Origin: Bacteroidota bacterium
GTDB taxonomy: Bacteria > Bacteroidota > Bacteroidia > Chitinophagales > Chitinophagaceae
Assembly: GCA_018266775.1 (NCBI GenBank)
Contig: JAFDZS010000007.1
Span: 1-64,000, forward strand
Reading direction: 5' to 3'
DNA length: 64,000 nt
Part shown: in pieces, positions 18,419 through 28,108 of the stretch
How the letters are laid out: the number at the start of each line of letters is the position of its first letter
Position numbering within the stretch: position 1 is the stretch's first letter
Position numbers and translations under genes: made by a program
Notes under the pieces: generated by a model
What the model saw: only the letters and a program-made list of their open reading frames with translations
Told to the model about the DNA's origin: nothing
Database searches by the model: none

Positions 18419-19120
18419 TTATTTCTTCTCCACACTGCCACTACTGTTGGTTTTACTGGTTACCGTTGCTCCGCCGCTGTAAGTAATATCGGCAGAACTG
18501 CTGGCATCAGCATCCAGTGTAACACTGGCGTATACATCTACTGAACCACTGCTGTTGGCTGTAACTTTTGCATTTTCACTCAGGAGGTCTTCAGATTTTA
18601 TGTCTGCGCTGCTGCTGGCATCAGCGGTATAGTTTTTTGTACGGCCTTTTAATGTAATGGTGGCGGAACTGCTGGCTTCAGCACTTACTTCAGGTGCCTC
18701 CACTTCGGCGGTTATATCTGCGGAGCTGGATGCATCAAAAGATATTTTTCCGTCATCTTTAATTACCCCTTTTACAATTATATCAGATGAAGACGATGCC
18801 TTAATTCCTTTTAATACCGGCGTTGTCACTAAAACCTTCATGTGGGCATTGTTAAATCCATGGCGGCTTTCTAAGTGAATATTCAGTGTACTACCGTTTA
18901 CATCAGTTATGATATGTGCTATTACATTATCATCGGCCTCCACTTCAACGGAGGAAGTACTGCCCATGGTCACCTCCACATCAATGCCTGCACTGGATTC
19001 AATACGGGTGAATGATCCGGTATTGCGTTTTTCTGTTACGATTTTGCCGCTGCCGGTCTCAAAATCGCAGGATGTAAACAACAGCACCAGGCTGCTGCAA
19101 ATAAGAAATAATTGTTTCAT
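18419..19120 (-). CDS. DUF2807 (head GIN domain) lipoprotein
   Basis: A 233-residue envelope lipoprotein of the DUF2807 family, common in Bacteroidota and of unknown function. The signal peptide ends in a lipobox, LLFTSC, with the lipidated Cys at 18. The DUF2807 region starts at [16 protein letters not shown]. The C-terminal half carries short repeats of the type ASSSADI, SSSATI and NSSGSV at intervals of about 20 residues, consistent with stacked beta-helix rungs rich in Ser and Asp. It is divergent from guaA. Confidence 0.85.
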   Translation of the reverse strand: MKQLFLICSSLVLLFTSCDFETGSGKIVTEKRNTGSFTRIESSAGIDVEVTMGSTSSVEVEADDNVIAHIITDVNGSTLNIHLESRHGFNNAHMKVLVTTPVLKGIKASSSSDIIVKGVIKDDGKISFDASSSADITAEVEAPEVSAEASSSATITLKGRTKNYTADASSSADIKSEDLLSENAKVTANSSGSVDVYASVTLDADASSSADITYSGGATVTSKTNSSGSVEKK

Positions 19121-19137
19121 GGCTGTTATTTTTTCAA

Positions 19138-19145
19138 CAAATATA
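19138..19145 (-). promoter_or_regulatory. Candidate -7 box of the DUF2807 gene
   Basis: The minus strand reads TATATTTG, an exact TAnnTTTG match 17 bases before the ATG at 19120. A clear -33 TTTG is not seen. Confidence 0.5.
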
Positions 19146-19201
19146 AAATCCTAAAACCGAACCTCCGAACCATTGAAGTATTTATTTACCTTCGCGGCAA
19201 G

Positions 19202-20737
19202 ATGACGGAAAAAATACTCATACTCGATTTTGGGTCTCAATACACACAGTTGATTGCCCGCAGCGTAAGGGAAGCCAATGTGTATTGCGAGATCATCCCC
19301 TACAATAAACCTATTCAATACGAGCCGGGCTTGAAAGGCATTATTCTCGGCGGTTCCCCATTTTCAGTAAATGAAGAAAAGGCACTGGTGGTGGATATTA
19401 AACCGATGGTTGATCAGGTGCCCGTTTTAGGTATTTGTTACGGCGCCCAGCTTACAGCCAAACTTTTTGGCGGCCGGGTAGATAAAAGTGAGAAAAGAGA
19501 ATATGGCCGTGCCATTTTTAATAAGATTGCCGACGATGCATTTTTGCAAAATGTGTCGCCCAACTCACAAGTATGGATGAGCCATAGCGACACCATTAAA
19601 GAACTGCCTGCGGGTTTTGAGTTGCTGGGTACCACTGAAAGTATTCCCGTAGCTGCTTTCAGAAGTAACGGAACATTTGCGCACCCGCTATATGGCTTGC
19701 AATTTCACCCTGAAGTGTATCACTCGGTTGAAGGCAAGACTATCCTGAAAAACTTTTTGGTCAACATTTGTGGCTGTTCGCAGGACTGGACACCGGAGCA
19801 TTTTATTACTGAAACGGTTGAAAACTTAAAAAAACAAATTGGCAACAGGAAAGTAATCATGGCGTTAAGTGGTGGTGTTGACAGTACCGTTGCCGCTACA
19901 TTGATTCACCGGGCTATTGGCAAAAACCTGTTTGGTATTTTTGTTGATAATGGTGTTTTGCGCAAAGATGAATTTGAACAGGTTATTGCTACTTATAATG
20001 CTATTGGCCTGAATGTAAAAGGCATTGATGCCAAAGAACATTTCTACACCAAACTGGCCGGTAAAACGGAGCCTGAAGAAAAACGAAAAGTAATTGGAGG
20101 TTCCTTCATAGAAATTTTTGACCGTGAGGCGCACCTGATTCAAGGTGTGGAACTGCTGGGGCAGGGTACCATTTATCCTGATGTGATTGAATCGCTTTCG
20201 GTACACGGCCCATCGGCCACCATTAAAAGTCATCATAATGTGGGTGGGTTGCCGGATACCATGAAACTGGAACTGGTGGAACCGCTGCGCTCTTTATTTA
20301 AAGATGAAGTACGCCGGGTTGGACGGGAGTTGGGCATTCCTGACAAAATGATTGACCGCCATCCCTTCCCGGGCCCCGGACTCGCTATAAGAATTTTAGG
20401 AGAAGTTACTGAAGAAAAGGTACGGTTATTGCAGGAAGCAGATGCCATCTACATCAATGGCCTCAGGAAATATAATTTGTACAGCAGTGTTTGGCAGGCA
20501 GGCACCATATTGCTGCCGGTAAAAAGTGTGGGTGTAATGGGCGATGAAAGAACGTATGAATTTACTGTTGCGCTGAGGGCTGTAACATCTGTTGATGGTA
20601 TGACAGCCGACTGGGCACATTTGCCGTATGATTTTTTAGCAGATATATCCAATGAAATTATCAATAATGTAAGAGGCATCAACCGTGTTGTGTATGACAT
20701 CAGCAGCAAACCACCGGCAACCATAGAGTGGGAATAA
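19202..20737 (+). CDS. guaA: GMP synthase (glutamine-hydrolysing)
   Basis: Converts XMP to GMP using glutamine and ATP, the last step of guanine nucleotide synthesis. The class I amidotransferase domain (about 1-190) has the nucleophile in LGICYGAQ and the His-Glu pair in LQFHPEV. The ATP-pyrophosphatase domain has the P-loop [10 protein letters not shown], and the C-terminal dimerisation domain ends [14 protein letters not shown]. The ATG at 19202 ([14 protein letters not shown]) is the family start, giving 511 residues. A box resembling TACCTTCG lies at 19187-19194, only seven bases upstream. The next gene follows after 51 bases. Confidence 0.97.
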   Translation: MTEKILILDFGSQYTQLIARSVREANVYCEIIPYNKPIQYEPGLKGIILGGSPFSVNEEKALVVDIKPMVDQVPVLGICYGAQLTAKLFGGRVDKSEKREYGRAIFNKIADDAFLQNVSPNSQVWMSHSDTIKELPAGFELLGTTESIPVAAFRSNGTFAHPLYGLQFHPEVYHSVEGKTILKNFLVNICGCSQDWTPEHFITETVENLKKQIGNRKVIMALSGGVDSTVAATLIHRAIGKNLFGIFVDNGVLRKDEFEQVIATYNAIGLNVKGIDAKEHFYTKLAGKTEPEEKRKVIGGSFIEIFDREAHLIQGVELLGQGTIYPDVIESLSVHGPSATIKSHHNVGGLPDTMKLELVEPLRSLFKDEVRRVGRELGIPDKMIDRHPFPGPGLAIRILGEVTEEKVRLLQEADAIYINGLRKYNLYSSVWQAGTILLPVKSVGVMGDERTYEFTVALRAVTSVDGMTADWAHLPYDFLADISNEIINNVRGINRVVYDISSKPPATIEWE

Positions 20738-20788
20738 GCTAATTCAAACGTTGATGAGCAGGAAAGGAAACAGTTCAGCTATATAATT

Positions 20789-21985
20789 ATGAAAAGAAAA
20801 AATTTAATTGGAGCTATTGTTTTTATTTTTTGTATCCCGTTAATCCGGGCGCAGGCGCAAACTGATTCTGTAAAAAAATTCCCTTCCATAAAAGTGGGCA
20901 TTTTTGCCCCGGTTTACCTGGATTCTCTTTTTGGTTCAGGCAATTCATTCCGGTATAAACAGGGTTTGCCGAAAGCTTATGCACCAGGTATAGAATTTGT
21001 ACAGGGTGCAGCGGTAGCCCTTGATTCTATGCTTTTAGACAGCGCCGATGCTGATGTAACGTTTTATGATACCCGTTCTGCCTCCCTGCCCCTTACCACT
21101 TTGATCAAGGCTAACAAACTCGACAGCCTTAATCTTATCATTGGGGCAGTAAAAGACCAGGATTATAAACAACTTTCAGATTTTGCATTGCAGAAAAAAA
21201 TCCCTTTTATATCAGCCATTTATCCAAACGATGGTGGCATTACCGATAACCCCTACACGCTGATTGCCAATTCCACCCTCAAGGCGCATTGTGAAGCCAT
21301 TTATAGTTACCTGCTTCAAAATCATGGCACAGACCTTATTTTTCTTTGCAGAAAAAAAGGGTTCCAGGAGGACAGGGTTGCCGGTTATTTTAAAGCATTG
21401 AATGAACAGGATGGAAAACCTTTGCTGAATATTAAAACAATTAATACCGATACCACAATTAGCCTGGCCACACTAAAAAGTAAATTAGACAGTAATCGCA
21501 ATTGTGTGTTGATTGGTGGCAGCCTTGATGAGACTTTTGCAGCAACACTGGCATCAGGCTGTTACTACATGCATGAAAAAAATTATCCTGTCACGCTGAT
21601 CGGTATGCCCAATTGGGAAACTTTTGCATCGCTGAAAAAAGATGATTTTGATGGTTTTCCGGTTTACTATACCACACCTTACTTTAATGCAAAAACAGAC
21701 GACTTCAGTAAAATGCTGAATACGGCATACCTGAAAATCTATAAGATAAAACCGAGTGATTATGCCTATAAAGGTTTTGAAATGACCTACGTTTTTCTAA
21801 AACTGCTGGCAAAGTACCCCGACAGTTTTATGCAGCACATCAACAACACAACAGAAAAGGTTTTTTGTGATTATAATTTCCGTCCGGTATCAACAAGAAA
21901 AGACAACGCAGTTGTGGACTACTATGAAAACAAGCATTTATATTTTGTGAAGATATTGAATGGAAATACGATGGTGGCGTGGTAG
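20789..21985 (+). CDS. Periplasmic-binding-protein type 1 (amino-acid ABC-like) protein
   Basis: A 398-residue exported protein. The signal peptide is residues 1-24 (hydrophobic core LIGAIVFIFCIPLI, cleavage after AQA). The mature part resembles the branched-chain amino-acid receptor fold: KVGIFAPVYLDSL at the start, GIEFVQGAAVALDSM, IIGAVKDQDYKQLSDFA and IPFISAIYPND. No transporter permease or ATPase is adjacent, so the role (sensing, peptidoglycan-related, or transport) is open. It probably shares a transcript with guaA and ends at a strong terminator. Confidence 0.7.
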   Translation: MKRKNLIGAIVFIFCIPLIRAQAQTDSVKKFPSIKVGIFAPVYLDSLFGSGNSFRYKQGLPKAYAPGIEFVQGAAVALDSMLLDSADADVTFYDTRSASLPLTTLIKANKLDSLNLIIGAVKDQDYKQLSDFALQKKIPFISAIYPNDGGITDNPYTLIANSTLKAHCEAIYSYLLQNHGTDLIFLCRKKGFQEDRVAGYFKALNEQDGKPLLNIKTINTDTTISLATLKSKLDSNRNCVLIGGSLDETFAATLASGCYYMHEKNYPVTLIGMPNWETFASLKKDDFDGFPVYYTTPYFNAKTDDFSKMLNTAYLKIYKIKPSDYAYKGFEMTYVFLKLLAKYPDSFMQHINNTTEKVFCDYNFRPVSTRKDNAVVDYYENKHLYFVKILNGNTMVAW

Positions 21986-22001
21986 TAGTTAAAAAGAAAA
22001 T

Positions 22002-22036
22002 AAAAAAAACCGAGAGCGATGTGCCTCGGTTTTTTT
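22002..22036. terminator. Bidirectional rho-independent terminator
   Basis: ACCGAG and CTCGGT form a stem that extends into flanking A- and T-tracts (eight A before, seven T after). It serves the plus-strand binding-protein gene and the convergent minus-strand membrane-protein gene. Confidence 0.85.
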
Positions 22037-22043
22037 ATTATTC

Positions 22044-22553
22044 TCATTTAACAAGATACTTTCTCTGAAGTGTATATAACACCATAAATAAAACAGGAAT
22101 AACAATTCCAATTATAATGTTAAAAACACCAGTAAACTGAACTGCTCCCATAATTATTATTCCCCCTACAATCGGAGTAATTTCACCAATTATATAAATC
22201 AAATAACCTTCTTTCTTAAGTTTTCTCATCCAAAGTGCTCCAACAAAAGAAAGTATAATCCCGACCATTCCAATTACAATTAATGGAATCATATTCTGGC
22301 TTGCAAGTTCCAAAGCTGCTTTTCCCTTTTCAAGATCAGCTGCTTGCTTTGCAGGCAATTCCTGTCCTGAGTTTTGTGCCTTTTCAATAAGCCCTAAAAG
22401 AAACTTATTAATAACAGGAGTAAGTAATGTTAATATTCCCCAGAATGCACAACCAATAAAAGTGAGTATTGTAAGTACATTTAGTCCACTCGATAATTTC
22501 TTTGAAGATTCATCATTTTGGTTAAGCAAGTCGTTTGTAGTTTCCTGGCTCAT
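22044..22553 (-). CDS. Four-helix membrane protein of unknown function
   Basis: I do not recognise a family. The ATG at 22553 (MSQETTNDLLNQ) gives 169 residues; a TTG seven codons upstream is less likely. Hydrophobic segments are near residues 22-45, 82-103, 112-135 and 140-162. The loop between helices one and two is charged and rich in Gln/Lys/Ala (GQELPAKQAADLEKGKAALE). It converges on the binding-protein gene and follows the DUF5916 gene by about 60 bases. Confidence 0.6.
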   Translation of the reverse strand: MSQETTNDLLNQNDESSKKLSSGLNVLTILTFIGCAFWGILTLLTPVINKFLLGLIEKAQNSGQELPAKQAADLEKGKAALELASQNMIPLIVIGMVGIILSFVGALWMRKLKKEGYLIYIIGEITPIVGGIIIMGAVQFTGVFNIIIGIVIPVLFMVLYTLQRKYLVK

Positions 22554-22615
22554 AATAATTTTATTTTTTTCCAAATTACTCTCTTTGACTTACATTTCAA
22601 AACCGTTCCGGTAGT

Positions 22616-25060
22616 TTATGATCTTTTCCCTTTCAGTTTCAGGTAATCCAGGTAGTATACAATTTTTACAGAAACCTCGTTGCTGTGCGGATTACTCAAT
22701 GCTTGTCCGAGGTTTTTTACATAAGTGGCGTACATATAAGGGCTGATATTCACATTGGTACCCAACGCATTTTTCCATGCAACAGTTATTCTGCTGCCCA
22801 GCAAAAAGTCCCAGGTATAAAACATGTCAATATTAAATGTATTGTAGTTAATATTTTTTCCCGGAATAAAAGCACGGTCATTCAGGTTACCATCTTCTTT
22901 CAGGTCATAAAAGTTGGTGTTATCCAATATTGACCAATAATGCCTGATCCTCACTGTCCAGTTCATGCGGTTATTAAAATTATATTGCCCGCTGAAGATG
23001 CCGGTATTCGTTTTAACCACCCTGCGTGCGATGATGGGAGAGCCATTTGTGTTGTTAACAAAAGCCCAGCCCCAGTTACCATTATCATGTTCCAGTGCCA
23101 TGTCTGCACTGAATTGGAATTTGTCGTTTACCCGGTAACGTAATCCCGCTTCCCCGCTCCAGTAAAAATCATCAGGAAGGGGTGATTCTGCCGCAGCTAA
23201 GGAATAATTAAAGTAAAGTTTTTTACGGCTGTCGGAACTTCCGTCTACGGAAAACTTATAGTAAGGTTTGCGCCGCAGGAAATAGCCATTGTACACCGTT
23301 GAGTTAATAAAATAATCATTACTCCACATGGGTGATGTTATAAGCGTTCCGGTAACATCCCAGTAATTCCTGAACAGGAAAAAAGCTTTGGCTGTTGCGG
23401 TAAGCGATGTCCATGTATTGGGTTTGTACAAAAACGCATTATCAAAAGACAGCGTATACACCCTGCTGTTAAAACATTTGTATGGTCGCAATAAATTATA
23501 GCTGATCTTTCCTGTATAATCAATGGAGTTATTGCTGAGCAAATAGCCCATATCATTGGGGTCGTACTGATCGCTTTTCACCACCACCAAGCCCCTGTAT
23601 TGCAACAGCCCGCTTACTTTTGCAAAACCGGCATTAGCGTTATAACCGGTTTTATTAATCGTATTGCCCCAGATGTTGCTGAGTTTGCCAGACAGGATGA
23701 CGTTATACACATTCTTTTTATCAAAGAGAGAAAGATCGACACTGCCCACATTGGCATTTCTTGTGTTGCCTTTACGCAGTACATTGGTATTGGTAAAGCT
23801 GATGGTGGAACGGTTTTTCAGCGCCTGGTCAAGAACGATGATATTATAATTGGCCAGCGGTTCAGTAAGTATTGTTGAATCTGTACCGGCAGCAAGATTG
23901 GTAACCTTTGCATACATCGGTGCGGTTATGGCATTAAAAACTCCGATACCAAGGTTTTCTTTTGTGCGGCCTGAAATTTTAGTGGCATTATACAGTTTGG
24001 TGATCCCCGGGTTTTTATCAATCCTGTAATAAGGGCTGTTGCCATAATTATTTAACACATCCAGGGAACCTGTTGGTGCAGCGCCAATACGCCGCGAATA
24101 GAAAATGCCTGCTTTATTAAACAGTTCAGTGCCTTCTGTAAAAAACGGCCTGTAATCGTCAAACTTAATTTCAAAAGGCGTGAGGTTTAACAACTGGTTG
24201 TCGCTTTGCACCTGTGCAAAATCCGGTATCAGGGTCATATCAAGCGTAAAACTTTTACTCACGCCGTACTTCACATCCATACCGCCGCTTTTAAGGGTTT
24301 CTTTTACATCTCCATTAGCGGTGGGGGATACCCGAACACCGCCTGAAATATAAGGCAAAAAGGATAACCTTGGCGGCGATTTAATATTGCGCAAACTGTC
24401 CCAGGTGCCCCATTGATTAATATCTCCATTCACTTCTGGTGTTTCGGGGCTCCAGATGCTGACTTCATTATCAGTACGCTGAAAGCGGGCAAAATTCAGC
24501 CCCCAGCTTTGTACTGCATTTTTTGAGATCCGTATAGCGCTGAAAGGAATTTTTATTTCTGCAACCCATCCGTCTGCTTTTATACTGACTTTACTTTCCC
24601 AAACGGCATCCCAGGTATAATCAAATACTGTTGCATTATTTTGGGCACCCTTGGCATCTGCCTGTACGCCAGCTGCGGTAACTTTAAAAAGAAATGCGTT
24701 TTGCCGGTCGAGGTAAGTATCAAATCCCAACGTAAACACATCAGCATCCTGGCGGTCTGTTACATCCCTTGCCGTAATCTGCTTTCTTATGCCGGAGGGA
24801 TTGCCATACAGATACGCCCCAATGTAAACTGCGTTATCATCATAGGCAATTTTCACTTCTGTTCTGTGCCGGGAAGGTGCGCCTGCGTGAGGCGAATAAG
24901 TAATAAAATCAGTTGCTGCCGGAAGGTTCTTCCAGGCTTCATCATCCAGGTTGCCGTCAACAACAACTGGTAGTGTTAGTTTTATAGCAGGTAAATGTTT
25001 TTCCTGGGCGTAAACGAAACACTGCAGTAAACACAGGCTCACAGCGAATATAAAACGCAA
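22616..25060 (-). CDS. DUF5916 outer-membrane protein with N-terminal CBM9-like domain
   Basis: An 814-residue exported protein. The start is a TTG at 25060, because a stop lies three codons upstream and this frame gives a good signal peptide (RFIFAVSLCLLQCFVYAQ). Residues about 25-230 form a carbohydrate-binding-module-9-like domain (VVDGNLDDEAWKNLP, YDDNAVYIGAYLYG). The rest matches the DUF5916 beta-barrel type, with VQSDNQLLNLTPFEIKFDD and FFTEGTELFNKAGIFYSRR. Members are found in many Bacteroidota, have no settled function, and are often annotated as hydrolases. A -7 box lies 24 bases upstream. Confidence 0.85.
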   Translation of the reverse strand: MRFIFAVSLCLLQCFVYAQEKHLPAIKLTLPVVVDGNLDDEAWKNLPAATDFITYSPHAGAPSRHRTEVKIAYDDNAVYIGAYLYGNPSGIRKQITARDVTDRQDADVFTLGFDTYLDRQNAFLFKVTAAGVQADAKGAQNNATVFDYTWDAVWESKVSIKADGWVAEIKIPFSAIRISKNAVQSWGLNFARFQRTDNEVSIWSPETPEVNGDINQWGTWDSLRNIKSPPRLSFLPYISGGVRVSPTANGDVKETLKSGGMDVKYGVSKSFTLDMTLIPDFAQVQSDNQLLNLTPFEIKFDDYRPFFTEGTELFNKAGIFYSRRIGAAPTGSLDVLNNYGNSPYYRIDKNPGITKLYNATKISGRTKENLGIGVFNAITAPMYAKVTNLAAGTDSTILTEPLANYNIIVLDQALKNRSTISFTNTNVLRKGNTRNANVGSVDLSLFDKKNVYNVILSGKLSNIWGNTINKTGYNANAGFAKVSGLLQYRGLVVVKSDQYDPNDMGYLLSNNSIDYTGKISYNLLRPYKCFNSRVYTLSFDNAFLYKPNTWTSLTATAKAFFLFRNYWDVTGTLITSPMWSNDYFINSTVYNGYFLRRKPYYKFSVDGSSDSRKKLYFNYSLAAAESPLPDDFYWSGEAGLRYRVNDKFQFSADMALEHDNGNWGWAFVNNTNGSPIIARRVVKTNTGIFSGQYNFNNRMNWTVRIRHYWSILDNTNFYDLKEDGNLNDRAFIPGKNINYNTFNIDMFYTWDFLLGSRITVAWKNALGTNVNISPYMYATYVKNLGQALSNPHSNEVSVKIVYYLDYLKLKGKRS

Positions 25061-25083
25061 GTTTGATCAGTTAGTTTTCGATT

Positions 25084-25091
25084 CAAAGGTA
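25084..25091 (-). promoter_or_regulatory. Candidate -7 box of the DUF5916 gene
   Basis: The minus strand reads TACCTTTG, an exact TAnnTTTG match 24 bases before the TTG start at 25060. No clear -33 TTTG is present. Confidence 0.5.
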
Positions 25092-25129
25092 ATTAATAAA
25101 CATTAAAAAAATCACCACTGTAACGAAAC

Positions 25130-26365
25130 TCAGCCGATTTGCCTTCTTTTCAGTTCTTTTTTGATCAACCCCAGTTCCCTGCCTGTTTGCCCGGATACGG
25201 AACTGTTTTCCTGCGCCCTGCGCATGAGGTAAGGTATTACATCTTTTATAGGGCCAAATGGAAGATATTTACTAACCGAGCATCCGGATTGAGCCAGGTT
25301 AAAAGTTATATTATCGCTCATACCAAACAACTGGGAGAAGTGCACATGCGGATGGTTATGGGGCAAGCTTTTCTCATCGAGCAACTGGGTTGTATACAGG
25401 TTGCTGTATTCATTATGGGAGGCGACTATTAATGAAATCCTGTCCAGGTGATCCACACAAAATTTTACTGCTGCATTATAGTCCCTGTCAGTCGCTTCTT
25501 TATCGGGTTGAATGGGGGAAGGATAGCCCATTGCTGCAGCTCTTTCCCTTTCTTTTTCCATATATGCACCCCTTACAAGTTTTGCACCCAGTATAAAGTT
25601 TCTTTCTGCTGCGGCTTCATAAGAATCTTTTAAAAATTGCAGCCTGTCATGGCGGTATAATTGAAGGGTATTATACACCACGGCTTTTGATTTATTGAAT
25701 GTATCCATCATCAGGATAGTAAGGGCGTCAACGGGATCCTGTATCCAGGTTTCTTCAGCATCAATAAAAACCCCGATATTTTTTGCCGCCGCATCTTCGC
25801 AAACTTTTACAGTACGTAATCGCACTCTGCCCCATTCATTTTTTTCGTCTTCCGATAACGATTCCACAGCATGCAGGTAACGTTTCATCAATGTGCCCTG
25901 TGCGGCATGCATCAATGTGTCCAGTTTTTCCAGTAATCCAAAACGGGCAAAACCGGTCACTTTTACACTCATGAAGGGAATATTGGCCTGTGTGGCTGCA
26001 TAATCAATAACACGAATAAATTCATCCCGTGCATGGTCAAAATTGTCTTCTCCTTCCTTTCCTTCCACGCCATAATCAAGAATCACCTGCACTTTATACT
26101 GTTCCAGTTTATCGGCCACTTTTGCTGTTTCTGACAATGTTTCCCCACCAACAAATTGCTGGAAGATGGTGCTGCGGATCACTGTTTGTGTAAAAGGAAA
26201 ATGCCATTTGATGGCAACGGGCGTCAACTTCAGTCCCAGGTTAACTAACCAGGGTTTACCCATCGATGAAAAAAGGAAATGGGCTTTTTTTAATTCATTA
26301 TCCGTTTTGTAAGCAAATGCAATCTCGGTATTTTCAAATGAGATGCTTGGTGCAGGCTGGCTCAT
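25130..26365 (-). CDS. Proline dehydrogenase
   Basis: A stand-alone FAD-dependent proline dehydrogenase (the PutA PRODH barrel), 411 residues, oxidising proline to pyrroline-5-carboxylate. Barrel motifs include VILDYGVEGKEG, FIDAEETWIQDP, LGAKLVRGAYMEKER, LIVASHNEYS and the C-terminal YLPFGPIKDVIPYLMRRAQEN that contacts substrate and flavin. The pyrroline-5-carboxylate dehydrogenase half is not fused or adjacent, as in eukaryotes and many Bacteroidota. Confidence 0.93.
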   Translation of the reverse strand: MSQPAPSISFENTEIAFAYKTDNELKKAHFLFSSMGKPWLVNLGLKLTPVAIKWHFPFTQTVIRSTIFQQFVGGETLSETAKVADKLEQYKVQVILDYGVEGKEGEDNFDHARDEFIRVIDYAATQANIPFMSVKVTGFARFGLLEKLDTLMHAAQGTLMKRYLHAVESLSEDEKNEWGRVRLRTVKVCEDAAAKNIGVFIDAEETWIQDPVDALTILMMDTFNKSKAVVYNTLQLYRHDRLQFLKDSYEAAAERNFILGAKLVRGAYMEKERERAAAMGYPSPIQPDKEATDRDYNAAVKFCVDHLDRISLIVASHNEYSNLYTTQLLDEKSLPHNHPHVHFSQLFGMSDNITFNLAQSGCSVSKYLPFGPIKDVIPYLMRRAQENSSVSGQTGRELGLIKKELKRRQIG

Positions 26366-26557
26366 AAATCGTAGGTTCAGTAATCAAAATTCGATAACTG
26401 TACACGAACTACCAAATAAAAACTTTGGGATATTTAAACAGCATAACATATTATTTCAATAATGTGTTGCAGGAGTCCGCCTTAAACAAGGTGAATGTAT
26501 ACAATAAGCAATACACAAAATTGAAAGCTGAAACGATGCTTTGCTTGCCAATCCGCC

Positions 26558-26565
26558 TATCTTTG
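26558..26565 (+). promoter_or_regulatory. Candidate -7 box of the thioesterase gene
   Basis: TATCTTTG, an exact TAnnTTTG match 12 bases before the ATG at 26578. Its position argues against upstream start codons in the same frame. Confidence 0.55.
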
Positions 26566-26577
26566 CAAAAATTTTTT

Positions 26578-27090
26578 ATGGAGAAGAAAGCTGCTGAATC
26601 TCTTGTTGTAATGACTGAACTGGTTTTACCCAACGATACCAATACTTTTGGCAATTTAATGGGCGGCCGCCTGATGTACTGGATGGATATTGCCGCGGCT
26701 TTGGCAGCCATGAAACATTGCAATGCCCCTGTGGTTACAGCATCGGTTGATAATATTTCTTTTGAAAGCCCTATTAAGCTGGGTAATGTTGTTCACATCG
26801 AAGCTAAAGTAACCCGTGCTTTCAACAGCAGTATGGAAGTGCACATGAATGTTTGGGGCGAAGATCCTATTCAGCAATATAAATACAAAAGCAATGAGGC
26901 GTATTATACATTTGTTTCGCTGGATCCTACCGGAAAACCCCGGCGTGTGGCACAATTGGTTCCGCAAACTGATGAAGAGCAAAAATTATTTGATGGTGCA
27001 TTAAGAAGGCGGCAACTACGTTTGGTACTGGGCGGTAAAATGAAAGCAGACGAAGCAGATGAACTGAAAGCATTATTCACCAAAGATTGA
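26578..27090 (+). CDS. Acyl-CoA thioesterase, hotdog fold (YciA/BACH type)
   Basis: A 170-residue hotdog-fold enzyme that hydrolyses acyl-CoA thioesters. The family motif is LPNDTNTFGNLMGGRLMYWMDIAAALAA (read in part), with the catalytic Asn/Asp region NTFGNLMGG and the CoA-binding strand ASVDNISFESPIKLGNVV. The ATG at 26578 is chosen: the upstream 51 codons are not conserved, and a promoter box lies within them. It converges on plsC with only 16 bases between the stop codons. Confidence 0.9.
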   Translation: MEKKAAESLVVMTELVLPNDTNTFGNLMGGRLMYWMDIAAALAAMKHCNAPVVTASVDNISFESPIKLGNVVHIEAKVTRAFNSSMEVHMNVWGEDPIQQYKYKSNEAYYTFVSLDPTGKPRRVAQLVPQTDEEQKLFDGALRRRQLRLVLGGKMKADEADELKALFTKD

Positions 27091-27106
27091 TTGCGCAAAA
27101 GCTTTC

Positions 27107-27877
27107 TTATTTATCCAGCATACCCATTAGGTGATGCTTACCCTTAAGCATAAATTTTTTACTTTGTTCAATGGCATCCATTACGGTTGCAAGAATATTA
27201 TCAACAGTATCATTATAATCAATCTGCAATGGTTCTTTAAATGTAACGGTAAGGCGGGAACCTCTTTTTTTAAACTTCAATCCTTTTTTATTGAATGCCC
27301 TCCAGTAACCATTGATCACAACAGGTATCACAATGGGTTGATGTTGCTTGATGATAAATGCCGTGCCTTTTCTACCAGGTGCAAATGGCTTGGTGGTACC
27401 CTGCGGAAATGTAATTACCCAGTTATTTTGTAATGCATTTTCAATTTTGCGGGTGTCTGAAATATCCAGCCCACGCTGTACTTCTTTCCCTTCTGCACGC
27501 CAGGTACGTTTAACGGTAACTGCGCCGGCCAGTGTAAACAGTTTGCTGATCCAGTTGGCTTTCATTGTTTCTTCTGCCGCCACATATTTCACCTTGGTAA
27601 ACGGCCATAACAGGTAATATGGAATGCCCAGTTTATTTTTTTTACGCCAGCTAACAGCACAAAAAATATGCAGGAAGGTGATCACATCTGCAAAATAAGT
27701 TTGATGATTGCTCACAAACAGCACATTTTTTTTCGGCAGTTTTTGAAGATGTTCGGTTCCCCTTATTTCAAGTTTATTAATCAGGTTGAGGCCCGGATAA
27801 GAGAACATTCCAACAAGTGCATATACCGAACCTTTTACCAGTTTTGTTTCCTTCAAACCTGCAAGCCAGCGCTTCAT
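27107..27877 (-). CDS. plsC: 1-acyl-sn-glycerol-3-phosphate acyltransferase (PlsC-type)
   Basis: Membrane-associated acyltransferase of phospholipid synthesis, 256 residues. The catalytic NHxxxxD box is NHQTYFADV; the substrate box is FPQGTTKPF, with Q in place of the more common E of EGTR. Further boxes are VKRTWRAEG and IVIPVVINGYWRAF. A hydrophobic stretch near the N-terminus (VYALVGMFSYPGLNLI) may anchor it. It may act on lysophosphatidate or on another lipid, such as an ornithine lipid; the sequence does not decide. Confidence 0.82.
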   Translation of the reverse strand: MKRWLAGLKETKLVKGSVYALVGMFSYPGLNLINKLEIRGTEHLQKLPKKNVLFVSNHQTYFADVITFLHIFCAVSWRKKNKLGIPYYLLWPFTKVKYVAAEETMKANWISKLFTLAGAVTVKRTWRAEGKEVQRGLDISDTRKIENALQNNWVITFPQGTTKPFAPGRKGTAFIIKQHQPIVIPVVINGYWRAFNKKGLKFKKRGSRLTVTFKEPLQIDYNDTVDNILATVMDAIEQSKKFMLKGKHHLMGMLDK

Positions 27878-28095
27878 GTTGTTATGATCTTGGTTAAGTT
27901 GAATGGTGCAATATAGGTATTCTTGTTAAATGATAAAATCTGTATCAGTAATGAATTTTTGATGCAGGATCATAACGTACAGCTTTAACCGAGGCCAGCT
28001 ATTCAGCGTAATAAAACCGTAAATGTTATGAACAGGAAACAGCCGTATTGCTATAATGCCGGGGAGAATAGTGTTCGGCAGGTATAATCTGTTCT

Positions 28096-28103
28096 TATAT
28101 TTG
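28096..28103 (+). promoter_or_regulatory. Candidate -7 box of the HAD phosphatase gene
   Basis: TATATTTG, an exact TAnnTTTG match ending five bases before the ATG at 28109. Transcription would begin at or next to the start codon, so the mRNA may be leaderless. Confidence 0.55.
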
Positions 28104-28108
28104 CACAC

